From Petrolisthes cinctipes (taxonomy: Eukaryota > Arthropoda > Malacostraca > Decapoda > Porcellanidae), in the NCBI GenBank assembly GCA_033782935.1, contig JAWQEG010000729.1, positions 241,001-305,000 on the forward strand: DNA of 64,000 bases, read 5' to 3'. The notes beneath the pieces were generated by a model. The model saw only the letters and a list, made by a program, of their open reading frames with translations. It ran no database searches and was not told where the DNA came from. This document shows positions 22,949-33,100 of this stretch, one piece after another. Every line of letters begins with the position of its first letter. Position 1 is the stretch's first letter. Both the position numbers and the translations under genes were made by a program.

Positions 22949-23615
22949 GTGTAAATGCTGTTGGGCCCGCCAGGGTGTGCTTGATCTAACATGAATTAAG
23001 AGGGAGGGAGTGGGACCATGGGAAGGGCATGTAGAGAGGGAGGAGGTGGTGTAGGACTAACCGCGGCCTCACCCCCTACCCCTCCACCCAGGGTAATAAA
23101 ATAATTATCAGCTTATGTACTTACATATCAGGAAAAGAGATATGTACAGTGTGTGTGTGTGTGTGTGTGTGCAATATTGGTGATGGTTTTGGTCGTGGTT
23201 TTAGTGGTAGCAATGGTGGTAGTAATTGTGGTTAGGTTACATACATAACCAGTATTTGTACATACTGGTTATCAATATACTTTCACACCCAAGCATTATA
23301 TAAATATAAAAGCATTAGGCTACATAATACATTGTACATAGTACATTGATACCCAGTATGTATAAATGGTTTAGCAATTGTGTATGTAGCCTAATAGCCT
23401 AGTAAAAAAAAATATATGCGGGAACGACATGTTTGATCAAGCACACTCCGACACCATATTCACTCCTACTGCCACAACTTACTAAGCACGAGTGCAGTAT
23501 TACATATATACCTATGGTATATTATATATCATCATTGAAAAGAATTATGATGCATGGTTTTTATTCGTTTACAGAATGGACAGGTGGTATAGAGAGGAGA
23601 GACAAAAAAAAAAAA

Positions 23616-23647
<32 letters not shown>

Positions 23648-24240
23648 AGATTGTAATATTGAACCTTTTTATTATCTTATGTTTTTTATATATACCTCAA
23701 CCTCGGGGATTGGTTGGGTTATTTTTTTTTTTTATTTGTCTTTTACTTCATTTTTATCATTATCCTGTTGTGAATATTTGCTTACACAGGGTTGGTCTTG
23801 GGGGGGGGGAGAAATAAATACAAATTTCCCTTATTTTATTATAAAGTAACCCCCCAACCCCACCCTTTTCCGACCAGCATTCAATTTTCGCATAATAAGT
23901 ATAGTTTTCTTTTGACTTCGCTCTTCCTCTCTGTACCACCTGTCCATTCTGTAAACTAAGAAAAACTTTCATCATAACTCTTCTCAATAATGATATATAA
24001 TATACCATATAATGAAAAATAATCACTAGACGAAAGCATGCATCCTTACCCTCTTGTCCATCGAGTAATAATGAAATTATCGGTGTAAATGCTGTTGGGC
24101 CCGTCAGGGTGTGCTTGATCTAACATGAAATAAGAGGGAGGGGGTGGGACCGTGGGAAGGACATGTAAAGAGGGAGGAGGTGGTGGAGGGCTAACCGCGG
24201 CTTCACCCCCTACCCCTCCACCCAGGGTAATAAAATTTAC
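22949..24240. repeat. Local duplication bracketing an inverted-repeat element
   Basis: About 155 bp (GTGTAAATGCTGTTGGGCCC to ACCCAGGGTAATAAAAT) occurs at 22949-23102 and again at about 24083-24238, same strand. A second shared block, ACCAGTATTTGTACATACTG, is at about 23249 and 24741. Between them, about 23505-24012 has inverted ends: GAATGGACAGGTGGTA near 23574 versus TACCACCTGTCCATTC near 23935, and outer GGTATATTATATATCAT. Confidence 0.7.
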
Positions 24241-26892
24241 TGGACATTTTACATTTCCTCATTTGAGGCTTGGATGCAGGGCAGTTATGACGCACTGTAC
24301 ACCACTCCAAGATTTAGAGGCGGCTATCTGGCTTGGCCACATGTATCATGAGGTGGAGGAGGAGAAAGAGATGCCTTGGTGGTATCGAAACCTTTGGCCT
24401 ATCATTTGTGCACCCGGCTTTTTGAGCCTACTGGTGTTTTTGATAGTTGTGGTCATTCTATTCTTGTAGGATGGCCACCTTACTGCTGTTTCTCTTATTC
24501 CTGGTTTGTTTCTCCCTCTAACTTTCCTTCATTTTTCCCTCTTGAAACTGTACTGTCCATCTCTCTGACTATCAAACTTCACTATATACAAAAGCGTCAT
24601 TGCGCACAGTACGTGCATAAGTACTGTACGTACATACAGTGTGTGTGTGTGTGCGAAGTAGTGAAAGTACTAGTGAAAATTGTGGAGTGTGTACGATCAA
24701 ACGTTCACGCATAATTTTGTTTATTAGGCTACATACACAACCAGTATTTGTACATACTGGTTATCAATCTACTTGTACAACCATACGTGTAGATATGTAT
24801 ATGTACCGGGTACACTTACATATAATGTTATCATGTTGGTAGAAATAAGTTCATTTTTACCTCATCTTTCAAATACAACTGACGAGAGAGGGAGAGGTTG
24901 TGTGTGGTCTCACCATCACACACCGTCCCTTTGCGGTCATTGAGCCACTCCCTCTCCAGTGTGTGTGTGTAGCGATTGGGTGTCTCTAGCATACTACTGT
25001 ACAAGACCAATAAGACTAACAGGTCTTGTCATACAAGAGTAAAAATGTGTCCCAGCCGCGCATGTCGTCAGGGCCAGGATACACCACAGAACAAGTTGCC
25101 AGACACTGATAAACAGGCTCATTTTCTAGTCAGTTCACAGTAGGTCAAAGGTGAGACAGGTCATCTCTCTATAGTGTCCACCAAGTGCCCAGTGTGAAAA
25201 TGCCATGCAACTGCATGTGCATGTCTTCCCCATCGATACAGAATCCTGATCTCTTTCCATCTCTTTCTCTTTGTGAGTGTATCTGTGTGTGTGTGTGTAG
25301 TACCAAGGTCAAGATATATATCTCTTGGCCTTGTGTAGTACAATGCTTAATTTTTAATGAAAATTCACACGGACATACTGCCATGTAGCCAAAATAAACA
25401 CAAAATAGTAACTGGTAACTACTCAAGTGAGTTGCTGATGCTTATACTTCTCCACGTTTATTTTTTTCATATTGCGGTCTTGTCAAGGTAAAGTAAAATG
25501 AAAAGCTTAGCAGTCATCTTAACTGTTCGAATTGATGTGCAATTGTAACAGGTTTTGCATACAATAGGGATGAAATTAGACTTGGTGTCCAGTAATTGGG
25601 AAGTCTCTGGCAATCACCTATCCCCATCTACCCCCACATTTCCTCTATCTATTCCCTAGAGACCACGTTTCCTCCACTCCAGGTGATGGATGTTCATAAG
25701 TACCTCCCATTTGTCTTAGACTGCAAAACAAGTGTTCTATAACATCCTGATTTAGCCTATGTGTGCGTATATATGAAATGCCATATTTTTCTTTCAGCAT
25801 TTCATATAGTTTGGGCAAAGATTTGGAACACACAATACATATTTTGTTTCACTCCACAAACTTTCATTGACATGGCTGTATCAAGCATATCATGCAAAAC
25901 TTTGTTTTGTTGCTCCAAATGAAGTCCCTAGTGAATTTATTAGCGAATGCAAATCTGGAGTTGAATAAATCAAACCAGCTGTCCACTAATCCCTCAGACA
26001 TACTCGTCGATCAGCTGACATAAGCATAATTATTAGGTTTTATGTTAGATGTAGGGTATTCTTCAGGATACATATATTAAACAGAGAAATGGGTAGCAGC
26101 AAAAGAAAGCTAGCAAATAAAGTATTTAAGTCAAAGAAATGAGATGTATGACAATACATGACACTACTGGAATGTAATAAATGGTAATATATCAAGTTTG
26201 TTTGCAAATTTTATAGTTTACCTTTAACTTGCATGTTCAACTTAGACTAATTGTGTTTAAACATGGTATGCATGAATGTTCAATGAATGGAAGGGAGATG
26301 AAAGGATGGTGAGGGCATATAGTTATCTTTAACTTAACTCCTAATCACCATTAGATCATTCTCATTATAATTTAATAACTTACACTACTCCTCTCACAAC
26401 CTTTTTCATTTTTCATAATTGCTTCCTAACCTGGGTAATTTCATCTGATGATAACTAGAACAAAACGATAAAAGCCGACAGGATATTGAACAGAGAAAGA
26501 AGAACAAACTTTGTCACGGGATCACGGTATGCCCGCCTGTAGGCGACCTCACTCCCATACCTGTCACCATGTGAGGTGATTGGGGGCAGAGGCTGGGGGG
26601 GTTGTGGGGGGGAAATGGAGAGAAAATGGGGGTGAAGTCCACCACGCCATGACGTCACTACATCTGCTCAGTACTACTGGCTGACAAGACCTGTTAGTGT
26701 TATTGGTCTTGCTACTGTATAGGAGGGCACAAGAAGAGCTTTCTGTGTTGTCCCCCGTGACTTGTGACTTCACTTATTGCTGAGGAAGCTTGGTTCCCAT
26801 AGACCCGTTTATGTCAGGTCAGCTAGTTTGAGCGATCATGTGAGGGTACATGGTATATGACTCACTACCTATGCAGGTATTACATGTAGGTA
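24241..26892. other. Unassigned, no gene recognised
   Basis: Only minor repeats: short GT tracts, and a block ACTAACAGGTCTTGTCA near 25017 that recurs inverted near 26680. Open frames here are short and without motifs. Confidence 0.4.
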
Positions 26893-28150
26893 TTATTAGG
26901 GTCGAGATATAACCGTCGATGCATAGGAGACATTTGGTGATGGAGTCACTTGCCATCCCATCACCACCTTCCTCGCATCATAATAGGAGATACCTCGCAC
27001 TACCTTCACCGAGCAGACCTCCTTCTCCAGCTTCCACTTGGGACAATCCCTCGAGGAAGTGGAGTAAGCACCCTTACAATGAAAGCAGGAGAGCTCCACT
27101 GATATGCACTTTTCCTCAGCATGGCCAGGCGTCGCACACCTGCCACACACTGGAGAAGAAGCCTTACAAGTTCTATTACCATGTCCATAGATTTAACAGT
27201 TCAAGCATCTAAGAGGGTTGGGGATAAAGGGTCTTACTTTAACAATTTCATAACCGATTTTGACAGTTTCAGTATGTGAAACTTTGCCAAAAGTCAGAAT
27301 AACTGTTGCAGTCTTCTTCCTCATACCATCCTCTAAACGAGTTATAAATCTAGCATCAATTATATCTTGTGTCCTCATTTCCTCGATTATTTCCGTCTCT
27401 TCCATCATCATTAAATCCCTACAGGTGATTACTCTCCTGCAGGAATTCGTGGCTTGAGGAATCTTGGCTTCAACTTCGTAATCATGGAATTGACGACATT
27501 TCAGCAAACTTGTTACCTGTTTAGAATTGAAAGTTTTGACAAGGATGTCTCCAGTTGCCAGTTATTTTAACAGATTCAACCTCACCAGCCCAGCCATCAA
27601 TTACCTTTTTAATAATGAAGGGATTGAGGCCGGCCAGTGGGGCCGAACCAGTAGCATGAAACATAACAAATGAAGCATTTTTAACGTCTATGTCAAGGGG
27701 TGTTCGAATCTCGGTTCGTCCGTCGTTTCATGGTGGTGGTCGGTCATGGGGAGGAGGGGTTGGGAGAGAAAGTTACCACTTTCCCCAAGGGTGGGGGGAA
27801 GTGGGAAGAGGAAAAGAAAAAAACAGCAAGGGATTTATACCAGCCCTAATTAACTAATATTTGAGATCAACCTCTCAACCCACACTAAGGTGGTACGACT
27901 GTGTCTATTCACACCCAAAGCTATCAGTGGGGGAGTCCACCATAGGTAGGAGGCAAAGTTGATCTCAGTATAAAGATATAAACACCTACTATATCTTCTA
28001 CCAGCTATGGAGGGAATGAATACTAGCTAAGCCTAGTGGTCACCAGAAGGGTGTAAAAAAAGGAAACTACTGCCAGTGCGGCAGGCCCTGGCAGCTAGAG
28101 GAGAGCTCAAACCATACGTCCTCTCTCTCCACGACCCAGTCTCAAAGGTC
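26893..28150 (-). mobile_element. LINE-B copy A (5' part of a LINE)
   Basis: Colinear with copy B at 49195-50234. The 5' UTR ends at a shared GAGACTGGGTCGTGGAGAGA block (about 28122-28144). Next is ORF1 with a knuckle region on the minus strand. The 3' side stops inside ORF1 at about 26893. Confidence 0.75.
26896..27660 (-). pseudogene. LINE-B ORF1 fragment (zinc-knuckle protein), frameshifted
   Basis: The N-terminal part reads NPFIIKKVID (about 27610) in one frame and, after a stop and frame change near 27530, continues to RTQDIIDARFITRLEDGMRK. The knuckles are CGRCATPGHAEEKC and CFHCKGAYSTSSRDCP, followed by the EKEVCSVK..ISYYDARK signature. That signature is found after the knuckles of I/Jockey-type ORF1 proteins. 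It would bind LINE RNA if intact. Confidence 0.75.
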
Positions 28151-28569
28151 TGAGCAAATGACTTTTTTTTTTTCTTTTTTCTTTTTACGTTAAAAAGCCA
28201 TCACCCCTGATGGGGGTATTAGGCTTGCAACTCCAGCATCTATAACCTTGCGACCCCAGGATGACATAAATGTAAACAAATATGCCAACCCAGTAGTTCG
28301 CTCCAGTCATAGATGCTGGCTCATGTGAACAATGAAGGACACATCAGTATGCGAGAATTGCCTCAGGAAAAGCACCTCCTCGCATACGTCATTTGTAATC
28401 CTTCATCATTATGCTAATTCAAAGGCAAAACAATACAAAAATTTACTTTTTTATCAAGCTAATCTCATATATAAAAATAAATGTATCTAAAAGATAAATC
28501 TAATATACACAAATAAATATATATATATATATATACAAAATACATTTATCGTTAGTCCTGATAATTGTT
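28151..28569. other. Spacer with T-rich and short (AT)n tracts
   Basis: T-rich at about 28164-28187 and (AT)n at about 28517-28534. Nothing else recognised. Confidence 0.4.
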
Positions 28570-28713
28570 GTACAGCTGGTCACACTCCCGTGAGGCCCTA
28601 CCAGCGTTGTCAACATTGGCCGAGATAACCCCCGAAACACTAGTTGTGAGCTCTGCTCGCTCGAACCATTCACTGGTGGGGGGGGGATTTGAGGAGGGTA
28701 GAGGGGGTGCCTG
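28570..28713 (+). mobile_element. XY element, left part, split by the Ginger1-like insertion
   Basis: Begins GTACAGCTGGTCACACTCC and matches 47217-47370 nearly base for base up to GGGGTGCCT. At that point the 13.3-kb element begins; XY resumes at 42015. The target duplication CCTG is 28710-28713. Confidence 0.85.
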
Positions 28714-28773
28714 TGTAGCAGTAGGAAATGGGATGTGACTGGAACGTATCAACTGTGCATGCGTGGGGGTTGA
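28714..28773 (+). repeat. Left terminal inverted repeat of the Ginger1-like element
   Basis: TGTAGCAGTAGGAA, then ACTGGAACGTATCAACTG, matches the complement of 41955-42014 with about eight mismatches. It starts with TG, as Gypsy LTR and Ginger termini do. Confidence 0.85.
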
Positions 28774-29183
28774 AGGTGCCAGGCGCACGAGTCACGATGG
28801 CAAGAGAGCAGCGTTGCCAATTTAGCAAACATTTACACTTCTTTGAAGAAGATAACGACAGAATAATTGTAAAAGCTTTGTTTGAGCTAGACAGCCAAGA
28901 AGAGACAGAAAATATAAAGAAATATTGTATGATATGTGGATAATGAGAGAAAACAAAGAAGAAAATTAGAATCAGGAGAAATTTCTAAACAACACAGAGA
29001 AGAAAGAGGACGACAGGGGGGCCGTTGAAAAGGTTATCTCCCAAAACCAAAAGCATTACAGTGATTGTTACACTGATACACTCGCGCACAGTTTTACACT
29101 CGAGTTCCTGTTGCTCCGATCTTTTGCACTTTTGTTGCTCGTTCTCTAACAGTGAGTGAAGTAACTACTACTACTTGATCATC

Positions 29184-30087
29184 ATGGCTTTGACGTAAGT
29201 AAGCTATTTATTTTCATATATTAAGTCTATGGTATGAGTAATCCGTTATGTGTTTTATGAGATAACTAACTTGAGCACCGCATGGTAGGCAGATACATTG
29301 AAAGATTCCAAGTTGGGAAAGTTTTAATAATATAAGATTCTATAATAATCCGGTGTGGTGGCTTGTTACTTTATACCTGTAAGTTAAAAGTCATGTTAAG
29401 CAGCAAATATTGCTTTAGTGTAATAAGTGTCTTAATGATAAATTTAGCTACGAGCGGTTAGCGCAGTAGGAAGCTTATAGAACCTCATGAATCTGCTTGC
29501 CTATAGTGATACCGTTATAATTATAAAACTTAAACTGGGAAGCTTCTACTATATTGCATAAACATGGAAAGCTGTAAAATGTGAATAGGTGATCATACTA
29601 AGCAAATTTGGAAATCATTTATCTGTTATATACTGTTTAAGATATTGTACTGTATTATTAGACAAAGAAGTTATATATATATATATTATCTTTTAAACAA
29701 ACGAGGTTGAAGGATATGGCTTGTTCTGCATTTATGAGTTTTTTATTTATGCTTTCAATGGACGCAGCGCCAGAATCAGACGCCACCCCCATCCACCAAT
29801 CACTAGGCTGCTGACATGGTGGCCCCGCCCACCCCACATACGGAAATTGGATAAATACCGCTCACTCACCCAGAATCACCACTTCTCCCTGAAGATGTCC
29901 TATGTACTGGACGAAACGTCGACCTCCCCCAACAACTCAACATTTGCCTCACTTATCCACCATCTAAGTGAAGATTTAAGAAAAATTGTTAGATCCATTG
30001 AAAGCATAAATAAAAAACTCATAAATGCAGAACAAGCCATATCCTTCAACCTTGTTTGTTTAAAAGATAATATACTCCCTGGCTATA

Positions 30088-30172
<85 letters not shown>

Positions 30173-33100
30173 GGTTTGAGATTCTTATTTTGCAACATTA
30201 CTCCTGACTATTCTCTCTCATTTTTTCAGCAACCAGTTCTGTAGAAAGTTACATATACAGTACATAGCCTCTAACCTAAATCCTTAATTTCTACCTGGGA
30301 TATTTATGATGTACCTATGGCAGCTGATAAATACTGTATATGTCTGAATGTTATGAACTATTTATTTAACAGATCAAACAACTCTGTGGAAGAATATATC
30401 CTGGCCTGCAGGAAGAGGTTTGCTGATGATGATGTGTTACATGAGAGGGTGATATTTTACCAGCAGACAAAACAACATGTTGATGGAATCACGAATGCCG
30501 AGAGGAAGCGTATTTGGAGGCGTTCATCATCATTTGAATGGAATGAAGCAGGCAAGTTATTTTATAATCTATTATACATTAGGTACCTGAGCTAATATTG
30601 CGATTATCTGCACCGGCGAACTACTGGTTAGGTTAGGTAGGATTCGGTTTCCCTTATCAATACTCAGTGGAATTATTTTAATATTACTGTATTGAGTTTC
30701 CCGCCCAATTGGACTACTTATTGTACATTTTTCCTACGATTTCCCAAGTGTGGACAAAATTAGCCTAAAACTTGGAAGTATCCCTGCATCTGGCAACAAT
30801 GCATGCAGAGTCGGGAAGCCGCTAGGAAAGCCGCACTCCTGTTTCAATGTAAAAAATATAAAAGTAAATACATACAAATAATAATCACTCGTTTTACATA
30901 TTTCCACAAAAGAAAACAGTCTACAAAATAAAAAAGGAAAAGAAACGGGCAATTTTGGTTCCCAGAAAGTGTGAAAATCGAGGACGCAGATAATCGCAAG
31001 ATTTACCGATACCTGTTTTGGGAGCAACCTATCAGCAGTTTCTTTTATGAAATTGACAAACCTCTAAGGTTAAACCCAATCAGTGTTTGTACTGTTGTTT
31101 TATTCTCTTATTTTTTATTTATTTATATATTTATTTACTTTAGGTATGGTAATGAAATATCTACTTATCACATGGACAGCCAAATTTTATATTATTTTGT
31201 AGGAGCTGCCCTCTCTGACATCTCTAGATTGTGGTGTTGAAACTAGACAGTCAAGTAATGTACTGTATAGAGAAATTACTCTCCCATCTCCTCGTTTTTT
31301 TGTCTCACCCTCGTGGGTGGTATATACAGTAGGTATGAATGGTACACAGATAATGGACTTTTTCACCCAGAGGGATAATTGAGATAAATTGAAATAAGTT
31401 TATACCTATTTTGGACCATTCTAAGACATTTTTCATCTATGGGGTTTCTCTCGGAGATGCCCCGTTTTACAAACATAATTTAGAAATTAATCTGACCTAG
31501 ACCACAGTAGACTACCGGGACCTAACCTGGGCAAACTACCGGGATATAACCTGTGTAAACTATCATAAAGTGACCGGGGCAAATTCCCGAGACCTAGTCG
31601 AATGTGGTAACACTGCGCGGCCCTAGCCAAGAACACAGTCCTTCTATAATAATACCAAAGAACATTATGAGAATCTTGTATGTGTACTTAGTGTGATATG
31701 TATTTTACGTGGAATTTCTTAACTTACATATGTTTTACTTTCATTATTATACTTTCAAACAAGACGCTTTATTTCATACAAGCTGCAGCAAGTAGAAGGA
31801 AGGTACTGAGGAATTTTAACGACCTGCCCATAATCTTCAATTTGTACCATAGCAGTCCTGTTGGAGGGCACAGTGGCTGGAATGCTACATATGAGAAGAT
31901 CTCCAAGGTGTATTATTGGAGGAACATGACACAGGACATCCAGCATTATGTATGTGGTTATACACATGTACGTGTGTGTGTTTCTTGTGTAGACCATAAC
32001 ATGACACAAATACATTGATAAGTGTATATGTATTGAGTGGGATTCTAGTAAAGTGTTCATTCAATATTGAATGCATTACTCTCTAATTCCAATGCTGTAT
32101 TGCTCTCCTGTAATTTTAACATTTTTTCCAGATTTCTACTTGCAGTCAGTGCCAGAAGTATACACCACTGAAGATTCAGGCCCCAGAAATGCGTCCCATT
32201 AAGGTCAAGGAACCCTTAGAGTTACTTGGTGTAGACCTGATTGGTGAGTAATATATTAACATTGTTTCATCTTTGTTGGTTGAGGAGCTTCTTTGCTGTA
32301 GGTCATAATTACCCAGTTATGTATTCTTAATCAAACAATTACTGAGTTTTCATGCAACTTGCAACTGCCTATGTTGACTTGTAGTTTAGCTTTACTTCCC
32401 ATGGCTTGGTTCTGTGGTGCTTGGGTGCATGCTCTGTCTTGCATATATGCATTTGTGAATGAGACAAAAATACTAGAATAGGGTGATTTTGTGTGCTTGT
32501 ATATACTGTATATTATTTTGCTCGTATTGTGCTCTTTCTTGCAAAGGGTTTGAGATAGATATACATGAAAAAATCCAAACGTCTGTGCATGTTAATTAAA
32601 AAAAAACTTTCTCCAGAATGTGCCTGCAAAATCTATGCTTTATGCTTTGCTAGTTCTTGATGCTTTGCTGGTTCTTGATAGTTTGTCTTGATGTGTATTG
32701 TACTTGCTTTTGATCATTTAATATGATCTAGGTCCACTGCCTGTTAGTGATGAAGGGTTCAGGTATGCATGCACGTTTGTGGACTTCTATACCAAGTTTG
32801 TGGATTTCTTCCCTCTAAGAGATAAGAGTGCTTTTGGGGTGTCAAAGTGCATACGGTCCTTTATTCACAGGTAAATTTTTGAAAATTAAATTTTATTATT
32901 TCCTGTTGTAGATAATTGGTATGAAATTAGAGAGACTTGGGTACTCGTAATCTGTATGTATTGCAGTATGAGAGTTAGAGGTGTGTCTATATATCTACAG
33001 TATGTGTTTAACCATTTGTATTTTTCTTTAGGTGGGGCAAACCTGGGAGGATACTGTCAGACCAGGGACGTGAGTTTTGTGCATCGGTAAGCTGTGCTGC

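Noticed and set aside
28798..28943. 48-codon frame (MAREQRCQFSKHLHFFEED) upstream of the transposase
   Set aside because: Has its own stop, no plausible splice donor to exon 2 and no motif; kept only as sequence inside the left end of the element.
30630..30660. Telomere-like GGTTAGGTTAGG (also CCTAACCTAACC near 60040)
   Set aside because: Only two or three units; too short to be a telomeric or interstitial telomere array.
31000..31240. Open frame between exons 2 and 3 of the transposase
   Set aside because: Direct splicing 30551 to 31783 keeps frame and continues the zinc-finger region; the intervening frame lacks good splice sites and motifs.
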